NCBI GenBank assembly: GCA_027488055.1
Contig: JAIYCK010000223.1
Coordinates: 1-11,748 of the forward strand
DNA length: 11,748 bases
Origin: Flavobacteriales bacterium
Lineage (GTDB): Bacteria; Bacteroidota; Bacteroidia; Flavobacteriales_D; Sanyastnellaceae
Direction of reading: 5' to 3'
The notes under the pieces: model-generated
The model's input: only the letters and a program-made list of their open reading frames with translations
The model's database searches: none
Told to the model about the DNA's origin: nothing
Shown here: positions 1 to 8,181 of the stretch, in pieces
Position numbering within the stretch: the first letter of the stretch is position 1
Layout: each line of letters opens with the position of its first letter
Program-made: the position numbers and the translations under genes

Positions 1-1653
1 AAAAAAGTATTTTGGATCATTGTTGTTTTGCTTGTTGGCGTCGGTGCCGCCGTGTGGTGGTTTGTGCGCAAAGACAATAATATGTACCGCTTGGTGCCCA
101 AGGATGCACACATCGTCATGTCCTTGAGCATTCCTGCGCTATTAAGCGAGATTTCGTTGGATGAACTCAAAGATCTCAATCTGATGGACAAGATCCAGGG
201 TGAGTTGAAAGGCATGCGCGATACAGCGGCTTTCGAGCGGATCAAAGCACTCAAAGAATCAGGGTCCAATTTTGGGGTGGATCTGCTCTCGGATGTGGTT
301 TTATTCAAATCGAAGTATGAGGGCTTAGACTTTTATGGGTTTGTCTTCGATATTGCGGATCCAGCAGAGTTCCGCAAAGTATTGACGGCGCTTGATCCAG
401 GTTTTATCATCGATATGAAAGCCAATTACTCGGTGATGGATTTGTCGGAAGGCACCTTTTTGGCTTGGAACAAACGCGGAGGAATCATCGTGAGGAACGA
501 TTACAATTACGCGTATGCTAAACGCATTATTCGATCCAATTTTATCGTCGAAACCTTTAGCCGAGGCGAGGATAAAAGTATCATTTCATTGCCGGCTTTT
601 CAGACCAATCGCAATCCAGATTATTTGGTGAGTCTCTTTGTCAATTATGAGGCAATGGATACTTCCAAAGTCCGCGATTTCGACAATGATGAGATGCTGG
701 TGGCGCCTGACAAGGTATTTTCGAAAGCTATGTTGGGCAAATCGTATTTTGCGGGCGGCTTGAAGCACCAAAATCAGACGCTCATTATGGATGGCAAAAT
801 CATGTCGTTCGAAACAGGCGCAGCCCCATTCTCTGCTTATACCGGGCGTGGCATATCCGAGGCGCATGCGAAGTGCATAGCCAATGCGGATCCCATTTGT
901 GTGATGGGGTGTGCCGCTCGTCAAACAAGTGTCTTGGACTCGCTTGTTGCTGGATCGGAAATAAAAAATTATTGGGCTGACATTGAAAATGCGCTGGGTT
1001 GGGATGAGACGGCCTTCAAGTCCATATTGAGCTCTGAATTTTCATTTGCTTTTCACGGGGTGTCGAGATTGCCTTTCGATCCAGAAACTGATATCGCTCC
1101 CTATGATCGGTCGCTCATGGGTATGGATGAAAATGGAGAAATGTATACCAAAGCCATGACCTTTTCAGCGCATCTGGTCAACTCCGATAAGGCTTTGCTT
1201 CGCGGCACAATGGATGCTTTGGTGGCCAAAAACCCAATGGTAGAAGCACTTGATGAGGGTTGGTTTTTTATGATTGGGGACTTCAGAGTGCACATTGTCG
1301 AAACGCCTATTGGCTTGTGCATAACAAATCATACAGGTTTGATCGATGGATTCAAACAAGGCTCCATCGGGACCTTGAGCGATCCGATCATGAACGGATT
1401 GATCCAAAATCAAGTATTTGGATTTCTCAATGTAAGTCCGACTACATTCAATGAAGATACAAAGGGTTTGATGGAAAAGTACTTGGGGGAAGAACCGTCT
1501 GGCAATGTGTTTTTCAGTCAATTTGAAAATCTCACTACCACTTTTAATGAGGGGCGCATGGAGTTGCGCATCAAATTGAAACAAGGGGAAGAAAAGTTGA
1601 TCAATCGCATCATTGGGATCTTCAATGAAATCAAAAATCCTGCGGTGAGTTAA
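1..1653 (+). CDS. Membrane-anchored DUF4836/DUF3352-like envelope protein (5' partial)
   Basis: The frame is open from base 1 and ends at TAA 1651-1653, giving 550 visible residues. The first codons read KKVFWIIVVLLVGVG, a typical start of a signal anchor, so the true ATG is probably just upstream of the window. A TTG at 28 would cut the membrane segment and is unlikely. One hydrophobic segment (about residues 3-22) is followed by a long, presumably extracytoplasmic region with no catalytic motif I recognise. The stretch YRLVPKDAHIVMSLSIP right after the membrane segment resembles the N-terminus of Bacteroidota DUF4836 or DUF3352 proteins, which are of unknown function. Three cysteines lie close together near residues 292-304. 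The stop overlaps the ATG of the ABC ATPase gene (TAATG), indicating cotranscription and coupling. The family name is a recollection from sequence feel and is uncertain; that the gene is real is near certain. Confidence 0.85.
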   Translation, partial: KKVFWIIVVLLVGVGAAVWWFVRKDNNMYRLVPKDAHIVMSLSIPALLSEISLDELKDLNLMDKIQGELKGMRDTAAFERIKALKESGSNFGVDLLSDVVLFKSKYEGLDFYGFVFDIADPAEFRKVLTALDPGFIIDMKANYSVMDLSEGTFLAWNKRGGIIVRNDYNYAYAKRIIRSNFIVETFSRGEDKSIISLPAFQTNRNPDYLVSLFVNYEAMDTSKVRDFDNDEMLVAPDKVFSKAMLGKSYFAGGLKHQNQTLIMDGKIMSFETGAAPFSAYTGRGISEAHAKCIANADPICVMGCAARQTSVLDSLVAGSEIKNYWADIENALGWDETAFKSILSSEFSFAFHGVSRLPFDPETDIAPYDRSLMGMDENGEMYTKAMTFSAHLVNSDKALLRGTMDALVAKNPMVEALDEGWFFMIGDFRVHIVETPIGLCITNHTGLIDGFKQGSIGTLSDPIMNGLIQNQVFGFLNVSPTTFNEDTKGLMEKYLGEEPSGNVFFSQFENLTTTFNEGRMELRIKLKQGEEKLINRIIGIFNEIKNPAVS

Positions 1654-2300
1654 TGTCCCAAGAAATCGAAATAGTCAATGTCTGCCCGGCGTTCTTTACT
1701 TCGGTTGAAAATAGGCAAAGCGATGTGTGGGGGCAACGTCTGAACTTGCTTTCCGGGCGTACCTATGCCATCAGCGCAGCCTCGGGCAAAGGGAAGTCTA
1801 CCTTGCTCAACATGATATTTGGGGTGCGTGCCATCCCCAATGGAGATGTAATCATCCACAACCGTTCTAGTAAAACTTTCTCTGCAGAGGATCGCAGTGT
1901 GTTGCGTTCGCGTTGGTGTAGCATGGTGTTTCAAGACATGCAATTGTTTCAGCACCTTACAGCACGCGAGAATTTGGAACTCAAAAATCAGCTAAGTGAA
2001 ACACCAAGAATCGAGGAAATCCAAGACTGGTGCAAGCTATTGGAGGTGGATGCTTTTTTGGATCGCCCCTGTGGACAATTGTCATTGGGTCAACAACAAC
2101 GCATTGCCATTGTGAGGGCCTTGTTGCAGCCTTTCGAATGGCTACTATTGGACGAACCAACGAGTCACTTGGATGAGCAGAATGCCAAAAGGGCCATGGA
2201 TTTGATCAAGGAGGAATGCACCAAGCGCTCGGCGGGTTGTCTTGTCACAACCTTGGAATCAAAACCACTTTTTCACTACGATCATCTGCTCTATTGTTGA
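1653..2300 (+). CDS. ABC transporter ATP-binding protein (LolD/MacB/FtsE type) with atypical motifs
   Basis: This 215-aa protein has a single nucleotide-binding domain that would power the permease encoded next, on the cytoplasmic side of the inner membrane. The motifs occur in order: Walker A ASGKGKST (residues 43-50), Q-loop FQD (Gln94), signature LSLGQQQR (143-150), Walker B WLLLDEPT (163-170) and D-loop SHLD (171-174). Two departures stand out. The first Walker A glycine is Ala42, and the H-loop region reads LVTTLES (197-203), where homologues have a VTHD-like sequence with the switch histidine. The length fits the FtsE/LolD group (about 220-230 aa), though the C-terminus is short. The ATG at 1653 overlaps the preceding stop by one base. 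The substrate cannot be read from the ATPase. Family assignment is secure, but full ATPase activity is less certain. Confidence 0.93.
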   Translation: MSQEIEIVNVCPAFFTSVENRQSDVWGQRLNLLSGRTYAISAASGKGKSTLLNMIFGVRAIPNGDVIIHNRSSKTFSAEDRSVLRSRWCSMVFQDMQLFQHLTARENLELKNQLSETPRIEEIQDWCKLLEVDAFLDRPCGQLSLGQQQRIAIVRALLQPFEWLLLDEPTSHLDEQNAKRAMDLIKEECTKRSAGCLVTTLESKPLFHYDHLLYC

Positions 2301-2301
2301 C

Positions 2302-3483
2302 ATGCGCAAAGCCTTACAACAACATATTTCACTTTGGCAAATTTGCATGGTATTGTTTGCCTCCACTTTGGGTATGGTATGCCTTGGGCTGCCTATGATG
2401 TTGTTCAAGGATGCAAGCCAATTGGTCCAACACGAGCACAGGCTATTTGACGATGCCTTCTTGGTACTCAATAAACGCGTGACGATGTTCAATACCATCG
2501 GCTTGGGAAGCGTGGGTTTCAATCCGCAGGAGATCGATAGCTTGAGTCATATCAAGGGCATACAAAAGGTGGGCACTTTTGACCACAATGCCTTTCAAAT
2601 TTGGGCCGAGGCGGATTTTGGAGGAGCCAATGTGGTGCGCACGGAGTTGTTTCTCGAAGGGGTAGACGATGAATTCATCGATCAGCCCCCTGCAGGTTGG
2701 TACTGGAGCGAAGGTCAATCCGAAGTACCTATCATGGTGCCTACGGATTATCTAGCGCTTTATAATTTCGGGTTTGCTCCCGGTCAAAATTTGCCCGGTA
2801 TTTCCAAGGATTTGGCGAAACAATCGAAGTTTACATTGTATGTGTCGGGTCAGGGCAAGCAAATGCAATTCGAGGGCAGGATTGCGGGTTTCAGCGATCG
2901 CATCGAAACGATATTGGCACCAAAATCATTCCTGCAATGGGCCAATCAATACTTTGCTTCTGAGTCCAAACAACGCCCCAAAAGGGTGATCGTGAAGGCC
3001 AATGAATCCATCGCTTTGCAGCAAGAAATGAGCGCTCGCGGATATGAAACCAATAAAGAGAAATTGCAATCAGTGCGCTTTCAACAATTGGTAAGGCAAG
3101 TGATGGGCGCAGCCTATGGATTGGGTATTTGCATGGTGCTACTGGCGATTGGGAGTTTTATTTTATTTTCCAACTTGCTTATCACACGCTCACGCGAGCG
3201 GATCCAAACGCTTTTTTTATTGGGCTATAGTCGGAAAAAGCTGGCGTACTTAATGGCCCGAAAGGTTTTGATCTTCCCGATTGTATCCTTGCTGGTCGCA
3301 TTGCCTGTGGCGGCCTGGCTGCGATGGAACATTATACAAGATGTGCGCGTTTTTATTGGCGAAGTATCTGCGTGGCCCTCAGCAAGCGCGATCTTGGGCA
3401 TGCTTTGCTTGCTCGCAGTCTATTTGACGGTGGCTGTGTTCGACCTGTGGCGGCAATTGACGCGCATCGAGCGGCCTCATTGA
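2302..3483 (+). CDS. FtsX/MacB/LolCE-type ABC transporter permease
   Basis: This is a 393-aa inner-membrane protein with the MacB-superfamily layout. One N-terminal membrane helix (about residues 11-33) is followed by a large extracytoplasmic domain (about 35-265) and three C-terminal helices (about 274-294, 322-341 and 363-384). Between helices 2 and 3, the cytoplasmic segment RSRERIQTLFLLGYSRKKL is the FtsX-domain coupling region that contacts the ATPase. I chose ATG 2302, one base after the ATPase stop. An in-frame TTG at 2242 would add 20 residues lying inside the ATPase gene and delay the membrane helix, so it is unlikely. The pair would act as a homodimeric permease with two ATPases, moving lipoprotein or other envelope cargo, or transmitting force, rather than importing solutes. 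The substrate is unknown. Confidence 0.9.
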   Translation: MRKALQQHISLWQICMVLFASTLGMVCLGLPMMLFKDASQLVQHEHRLFDDAFLVLNKRVTMFNTIGLGSVGFNPQEIDSLSHIKGIQKVGTFDHNAFQIWAEADFGGANVVRTELFLEGVDDEFIDQPPAGWYWSEGQSEVPIMVPTDYLALYNFGFAPGQNLPGISKDLAKQSKFTLYVSGQGKQMQFEGRIAGFSDRIETILAPKSFLQWANQYFASESKQRPKRVIVKANESIALQQEMSARGYETNKEKLQSVRFQQLVRQVMGAAYGLGICMVLLAIGSFILFSNLLITRSRERIQTLFLLGYSRKKLAYLMARKVLIFPIVSLLVALPVAAWLRWNIIQDVRVFIGEVSAWPSASAILGMLCLLAVYLTVAVFDLWRQLTRIERPH

Positions 3484-3566
3484 TCACCTATTCCTCCATT
3501 CACTCAGTCAACAGAGGCGTGTCAAAACTCTTTGTATTCTATACGATTTGATGCAACATGGCGTTC

Positions 3567-3574
3567 TAATTTGC
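3567..3574 (+). promoter_or_regulatory. Weak candidate Bacteroidota -7 element before the AsmA-like gene
   Basis: TAATTTGC lies 31 bases before the GTG start in the 122-base gap after the permease. It resembles the Bacteroidota -7 consensus TAnnTTTG but is one spacer base short. A TTTG at 3547-3550 could be a -33 element, although its spacing is also short. This is a weak match. Confidence 0.15.
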
Positions 3575-3592
3575 AAAGGGGCACCTTCTTTG
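3574..3592 (+). other. Potential RNA hairpin just upstream of the AsmA-like start
   Basis: CAAAGGGG (3574-3581) can pair with CTTCTTTG (3585-3592) around a CAC triloop, giving eight pairs of which two are G-U. It ends 13 bases before the GTG start at 3606. No U-tract follows, so it does not look like an intrinsic terminator. If transcribed, it could affect translation initiation. Chance occurrence is quite possible. Confidence 0.25.
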
Positions 3593-3605
3593 GTGTCAAT
3601 GAGAA

Positions 3606-6260
3606 GTGAAGACGTTACAAATCATTAAAAAAATAGCCATTTGGACTGGGTCGCTGCTTTTAGTAGCTGTGATTGGGTTATATATCGTGTTGCGTTATTA
3701 CGAAGACGAAGTGGTGGCCTATGCCTTTGAAAAATCCAAGGATGTATTCACTCGTCCGGTCCAGATCAACGACATTGATCTCGCGTTTTGGCACACCTTC
3801 CCCAATGCATCATTGCATCTCAGTGAAGTGCACATCCCCGATTCTTTTGATGCCAAAGACACGTTGTTGTTTGCATCGGATGTCTATCTAGAATTCAACC
3901 TCTTCGACCTGTTCAATGCGCATTATGAGTTGCTGGAATTGGAAATTGAACAGGCAACCGCCAAAGTGAAATTCAACAAAGCGGGGGAAGACAATTTTCA
4001 TTTTTGGAAGGCGTCGGGCGACACCTCCGATTTTAACGTTGCACTGGAGGAGGTGCTATTGAAGGATGTTCACTTCGTATACCGCGACGAAAAGGCACGC
4101 AAAGAGCTCCAATTATTTACATCCAAGACCATTGCCAAAGGCGATCTCTCGCAGGAGCAATGTGAGTTGAACTTGCAAACAGAATCCATTTTGAAGCAAT
4201 GGTGGAGCAACGATCAAACACTTTGGAGTGATCAAGCGTTGACCTGCGATGCAAAGATTCAGGTGAATTATACCGAGCAGATGTACCAGTTTCAAGACGC
4301 ATCGATTGGCTTAGGTGATCTCCATGCCATGATCAATGGCGTGATTCATTCCAAAAAGGACCCTTATTTTGATCTGACCTTGACGGGTGATGATATTCAA
4401 TTGGAGCAGGTGTTTTCCCTGTTACCGGCTGATTTACGACAATCCATGGATCAATACCAGGCCAAGGGCGAAGTGCAATTAGCGGCTTCATACAAGGGCA
4501 CCTACAGCAAAAAATGCACACCTCAATTGCGGGTCGATCTGACCATGAATGATGGATCTTTGCAATCACCAGATGGGGAGGTTCAGCTTACACAGATGGC
4601 CATGCAGTCCATGGTGCAATCGGCTCCCGATGGCTGGCACATCGAAATCGCTCGTTGCCAGGCTAATTTGGCGGGAGGCCAAATACAACTATCGGGTGAA
4701 ATCAATGCCGCTGATCAAACCGAATTGGATATGGCCATTCAAGCCAATGCCGCCGCCAGCGATTTGCAGCATTTTTTCAATCTCGATACTTTGGAAATTT
4801 GCAGTGGCGAGATCAAGATGGAACTGCAAAGCAAAGGCGTGCTGAAATGGGCTGCAGGTGACTCACTCATCGACTTCACCGCCTTGCAGAATACAGGCCA
4901 AGCCACCTGGAGCAATGGCGAAATGAAACTCAAAAATTCCAATAGGCATTTCACTGGACTTCAAGCGGCCATCCAATTGGACAATGCCAATGCCCATGTC
5001 AAAGGCTTCAACGGTGTGGTCAACGGATGTGATTTTTCGATCAATGGATCATTCAAAAACCTGGTGCCATTTCTCATCGATGACCAGCAACGACTCCTCA
5101 TTGAAGCGAATTTGTATAGTCAGTTGATGGATTTCAATCAACTCTTGGAGGTGGCCAATGGTTCGGAGGAAGCGTATGAACTGAACCTGCCAAAAAGAGT
5201 CGATTTCGCGTTCAATTCACATATCAAGAAATTTGTTTTTCGACAGTTTTATGCAGACGAGATGCGCTGCGTAGCAAACTTACGAGAGGGTCGATTCTTT
5301 GTAGACCCGTTGAGTTTTATGACGGCTGGTGGTCAACTTAGCGCACAACTCAGTCTCCAACAAACGGCTCAGAGTACCTATTACGTCAATTGTTTGGCGA
5401 ACATAGAGCGCATGGATATTTCTGAATTGTTTAGGGAGTTTGAGAACTTCGATCAAAGCTTCATTCAAGATCGCCACCTGAAAGGCAAGGCCAACGCGAT
5501 GGTACAATTTCAAGCTCCCATTTCTGCGGCGTTGGACGTGAGTTATCGGGATCTCTATAGCGTGATTGATCTTAAAATTGCTGATGGACAGCTCATCGGA
5601 TTGGAAAGTTTGCAAGAAATAGCCACCTACATTCGCAGTAATAAATGGATAGCGCCTTTTGTAGATGAAGATCAATTTGCTGAGAAACTGCGCGATATAA
5701 AATTCTCGACCTTGGAGAATACCATTGAAATAAAAGACGAAGTGATTGCGATTCCCATAATGGATATCCGAAGTTCGGCCATGGATATTTCGATTAGTGG
5801 GAAGCACCAATTCAACAATGAAATTTTTTACTCCTTGGGTTTTAACGTCCGCGATATCTTGATCCGAAAGCAAAAGGATTGGCAAGAACAAGACGATGGA
5901 TTGGGCAAACAAATTTTTGTGTACATGAGCGGAACGACCGATAATCCGCAGTTTGGAATGGACAAAGAGGCCAGTCGATCGGATCGAAAAGAGGAGTTGC
6001 AACAAGAGAAACAGAACATGAAGGCGCTGTTGAAGGAGGAGTTTGGTCTTTTCAAAAGGGACAATCAAGTGGGCGCATTCAAAGAAGCGCAAACCCCGAA
6101 GGAAACTACCACGACCATTCAATGGGACGGCTTCGATCCTCCTGCGCAGGACGATGAACTTTCACCTGCTCCTGACAAAAGACCCAAGGAGAAACAGTCT
6201 CCACCGCCCGCTGATACCAAACCTAAAAAAACGCGTAAATGGCTGCAGGAAAAGGAATAA
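3606..6260 (+). CDS. AsmA-like inner-membrane-anchored envelope protein
   Basis: This 884-aa protein begins with a basic N-terminus and one membrane helix (about residues 11-29), then a very long region rich in alternating beta-strand patterns, as expected for AsmA/TamB/YhdP-type proteins thought to bridge the envelope and carry lipids. The section at about 656-765 (DGQLIGLESLQEI, then a SSAMDISISGKHQF stretch) matches the typical AsmA C-terminal region. From about 776 it becomes a charged, probably helical stretch and then a Pro/Lys-rich tail ending at TAA 6258-6260. The start is GTG 3606: a TGA at 3600-3602 closes the frame upstream, and the membrane helix needs this start. The ATG at 3599 is in another frame. 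The 3' end overlaps the methyltransferase gene by 22 bases. Whether it works with the preceding ABC exporter is inference. Confidence 0.88.
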   Translation: MKTLQIIKKIAIWTGSLLLVAVIGLYIVLRYYEDEVVAYAFEKSKDVFTRPVQINDIDLAFWHTFPNASLHLSEVHIPDSFDAKDTLLFASDVYLEFNLFDLFNAHYELLELEIEQATAKVKFNKAGEDNFHFWKASGDTSDFNVALEEVLLKDVHFVYRDEKARKELQLFTSKTIAKGDLSQEQCELNLQTESILKQWWSNDQTLWSDQALTCDAKIQVNYTEQMYQFQDASIGLGDLHAMINGVIHSKKDPYFDLTLTGDDIQLEQVFSLLPADLRQSMDQYQAKGEVQLAASYKGTYSKKCTPQLRVDLTMNDGSLQSPDGEVQLTQMAMQSMVQSAPDGWHIEIARCQANLAGGQIQLSGEINAADQTELDMAIQANAAASDLQHFFNLDTLEICSGEIKMELQSKGVLKWAAGDSLIDFTALQNTGQATWSNGEMKLKNSNRHFTGLQAAIQLDNANAHVKGFNGVVNGCDFSINGSFKNLVPFLIDDQQRLLIEANLYSQLMDFNQLLEVANGSEEAYELNLPKRVDFAFNSHIKKFVFRQFYADEMRCVANLREGRFFVDPLSFMTAGGQLSAQLSLQQTAQSTYYVNCLANIERMDISELFREFENFDQSFIQDRHLKGKANAMVQFQAPISAALDVSYRDLYSVIDLKIADGQLIGLESLQEIATYIRSNKWIAPFVDEDQFAEKLRDIKFSTLENTIEIKDEVIAIPIMDIRSSAMDISISGKHQFNNEIFYSLGFNVRDILIRKQKDWQEQDDGLGKQIFVYMSGTTDNPQFGMDKEASRSDRKEELQQEKQNMKALLKEEFGLFKRDNQVGAFKEAQTPKETTTTIQWDGFDPPAQDDELSPAPDKRPKEKQSPPPADTKPKKTRKWLQEKE

Positions 6261-7609
6261 ATGAAAGTCCGATCCCTGCGGATTTTATCAACCGAATGAA
6301 TGTTCGGTATGGCGAAGCAGAGTGTAATAATCTGTGCGCTGGATTGATGGCCGATCCCAGTGTGTCCGTGCAGCTCAATCCCATCAAACACAGTGATCGT
6401 TTTACACAAGATGCAGTGGTGCCATGGTATCCCAATGGTAGACTGCTCGCCGCACGTCCCGCATTTACCTTGGATCCGCTCTACCATGCTGGCGCCTATT
6501 ATTCGCAGGAATCCTCCTCCATGTTTCTGGCGTATGCCTTGCAATCATTGGATATGCCGGATGCCGATGACCTGAGGGCCTTGGATCTGTGCGCGGCACC
6601 AGGAGGTAAATCGCTGCTCCTCGCACATTTTCTTCGTCAGCGGGGTGTGGTGATTTGCAATGAGGTCAATAAGCAACGCAATTCGGTATTGATCGAGAAC
6701 TTGACCAAAAGTGGCTGCCACAATTATGCAGTCGCGTCGGCCTCCGCAGAGGCATGGGGTCAAATGCCTGGATACTTTGACGTCGTGTTGGTGGATGCGC
6801 CATGCAGTGGAGAGGGCATGTTTCGCAAGGACATGCAAGCGCGCACAGAATGGTCCTTGGCCAATGTGGAAATGTGTGCCAGTCGCCAGCGTGAAATTCT
6901 CGAGAAGGTGCTGCCAGCCATCAAGCCGGGCGGTTATTTGATATATAGTACCTGCACTTTTGCTCCCCAAGAGAACGAGGATATCGTGCAGTTTTTGATC
7001 GATGACTATCAAATGGAACCCATCGATCTGCAGCCTCCAGCGGAATGGCAGATCGACGAAGTGGGAACGGACCATCTGCTCGGATATCGATTTTGGCCGC
7101 ACCGTACACCGGGTGAAGGTTTGTTTATGACCGTTTTGCGAGCGCCTCAATCGGGACAGATGTTTCATCGTATCAAACCAAAACCTCTCTTTCAATTGGC
7201 CGACAAGCGCACACTGCCGATCATACGTTCTTTTGTGGAAGTCGCCGAGGCGGTAATGGATGGCCGCGGGGTCTACCATGCATCACCTCTGTCGCTGGAC
7301 GAGCTGAATCATTGGGCGCACTTTGTCTATTTTACTGCTCCGGGCTGTGTCTTGGGCGAGGTAAAGCGAACGGATTTCATCCCAGACGCTGCCTTGGCAT
7401 TGGTTTCGGAGTTTCAACTGCATGTGGATAGGATCCCTCTTTCTCAGGAAGAGGCCTTGTCGTATTTACGCGGCGAATCGCTGGAATTGCCAGAGGGTCA
7501 AGGTTGGGCGCTGGTCACCCACGAAGGACTGGGCTTGGGCTGGGTCAAACGCATGGGTCAAAGAAGCAATAACTACTATCCCAAAGAGTGGCGCATTCGA
7601 ATGCGTTGA
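6239..7609 (+). CDS. rsmF: RsmF-type 16S rRNA cytosine-C5 methyltransferase (NOL1/NOP2/Sun family)
   Basis: The 456-aa protein would transfer methyl from S-adenosylmethionine to carbon 5 of an rRNA cytosine (C1407 of 16S in E. coli RsmF; the target here is not proven). The family motifs are intact: the SAM-binding loop DLCAAPGGKS (116-125), motif IV DAPCSGEG (186-193) with the release cysteine Cys189, and motif VI YSTCTFAPQEN (236-246) with the nucleophile Cys239. The N-terminal IPADFINRM and SVSVQLNP segments, and the C-terminal GLGWVKRMGQRSNNYYPKEW, match the RsmF layout with its extra C-terminal RNA-binding domains. Length is close to E. coli RsmF (479 aa). ATG 6239 is the only start that keeps the conserved N-terminus; the ATG at 6261 is out of frame. 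The gene starts 22 bases before the AsmA-like gene ends, suggesting translational coupling. Confidence 0.93.
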   Translation: MAAGKGINESPIPADFINRMNVRYGEAECNNLCAGLMADPSVSVQLNPIKHSDRFTQDAVVPWYPNGRLLAARPAFTLDPLYHAGAYYSQESSSMFLAYALQSLDMPDADDLRALDLCAAPGGKSLLLAHFLRQRGVVICNEVNKQRNSVLIENLTKSGCHNYAVASASAEAWGQMPGYFDVVLVDAPCSGEGMFRKDMQARTEWSLANVEMCASRQREILEKVLPAIKPGGYLIYSTCTFAPQENEDIVQFLIDDYQMEPIDLQPPAEWQIDEVGTDHLLGYRFWPHRTPGEGLFMTVLRAPQSGQMFHRIKPKPLFQLADKRTLPIIRSFVEVAEAVMDGRGVYHASPLSLDELNHWAHFVYFTAPGCVLGEVKRTDFIPDAALALVSEFQLHVDRIPLSQEEALSYLRGESLELPEGQGWALVTHEGLGLGWVKRMGQRSNNYYPKEWRIRMR

Positions 7610-7642
7610 TAGCTGCACGAGGACTGGATAGTGGTGATGCGT

Positions 7643-7650
7643 TATCTTTG
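7643..7650 (+). promoter_or_regulatory. Bacteroidota-type -7 promoter element (TATCTTTG)
   Basis: TATCTTTG is an exact match to TAnnTTTG, the -7 element of the Bacteroidota primary sigma factor, and sits in the 57-base gap before the deaminase gene. Transcription would start around 7656-7658, leaving a leader of about 10 bases before ATG 7667. No TTTG is present at the expected -33 position, so half of the consensus is missing. The site argues for ATG 7667 over the GTG codons at 7631 and 7634, which lie upstream of the predicted transcript start. Confidence 0.5.
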
Positions 7651-7666
7651 GGGCGAAATAGTGAAT

Positions 7667-8092
7667 ATGACTTCGGAAAAACAACAACGATACGACATTG
7701 CGTACATGAAAATGGCCATTGAATGGGCCGCATTGTCGCATTGTACGCGCAAAAAAGTGGGTGCCCTCTTGGTCAAGGATGGAATGATCATCAGCGATGG
7801 CTACAATGGAACGCCCAGTGGTTTTTCCAACGAGTGCGAGGATGAGCAGGGCGAAACACATTGGTATGTATTGCATGCAGAAGCCAACGCCATTCTGAAA
7901 GTCGCCCGCTCCACCAACAATGCCAAGGATTGTACGTTGTATATCACCTTATCGCCATGCAAAGAATGTTGCAAATTGATTTTGCAGAGTGGCATTCACC
8001 GCATCGTCTATCACCAAGCGTACAAAGATCCCACGGGACTTCGCTTCCTTGAACAGGCGGGTATCGAAATCGTAGCTCTTGAAATCGATTAA
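7667..8092 (+). CDS. Deoxycytidylate (dCMP) deaminase, ComEB-type
   Basis: This 141-aa zinc enzyme would convert dCMP to dUMP, feeding thymidylate synthesis in the cytoplasm. The cytidine-deaminase zinc site is complete: HAE (His70, Glu72 as the proton shuttle) and PCKEC (Cys98 and Cys101). The early SHCTRKKVGALLV stretch (24-36) and GYNGTPSGF (46-54) are typical of dCMP deaminases and separate it from tRNA adenosine deaminase TadA and from cytidine deaminase. The frame is open from GTG 7631, but ATG 7667 (MTSEKQQRYD) matches the usual N-terminus and lies just after a good promoter element. It is followed by a 166-base gap and then the first protease. In my recollection this enzyme often precedes a CtpA-like protease in Bacteroidota. 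Confidence 0.92.
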   Translation: MTSEKQQRYDIAYMKMAIEWAALSHCTRKKVGALLVKDGMIISDGYNGTPSGFSNECEDEQGETHWYVLHAEANAILKVARSTNNAKDCTLYITLSPCKECCKLILQSGIHRIVYHQAYKDPTGLRFLEQAGIEIVALEID

Positions 8093-8181
8093 ATAACCAG
8101 GCTTTCGAACATTTTGTAGCTTTTAACGCGATAGATTGAAAAATTTACCGTGAGGCCCATCCACTTCTGCCCTCGAATGTG

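Noticed and set aside
2242..2301. Upstream TTG start extending the permease by 20 residues
   Set aside because: It would lie inside the ATPase gene and push the first membrane helix away from the N-terminus. ATG 2302, one base after the ATPase stop, fits operon spacing and family layout better.
3484..3605. Intrinsic terminator after the permease gene
   Set aside because: The only inverted repeat is short, contains G-U pairs and has no following U-tract.
5280..6122. 280-codon open frame on the minus strand opposite the AsmA-like gene
   Set aside because: It lies wholly inside a well-supported plus-strand gene, shows no recognisable domain, and its composition looks like a reversed reading of the AsmA-like codons.
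6545..7279. 244-codon open frame on the minus strand opposite the methyltransferase gene
   Set aside because: The plus strand carries all the methyltransferase motifs here. The minus frame has no family signature and is a codon-bias shadow.
7631..7666. GTG start adding 12 residues to the dCMP deaminase
   Set aside because: The extension precedes or overlaps the predicted promoter element and the conserved N-terminus begins at ATG 7667.
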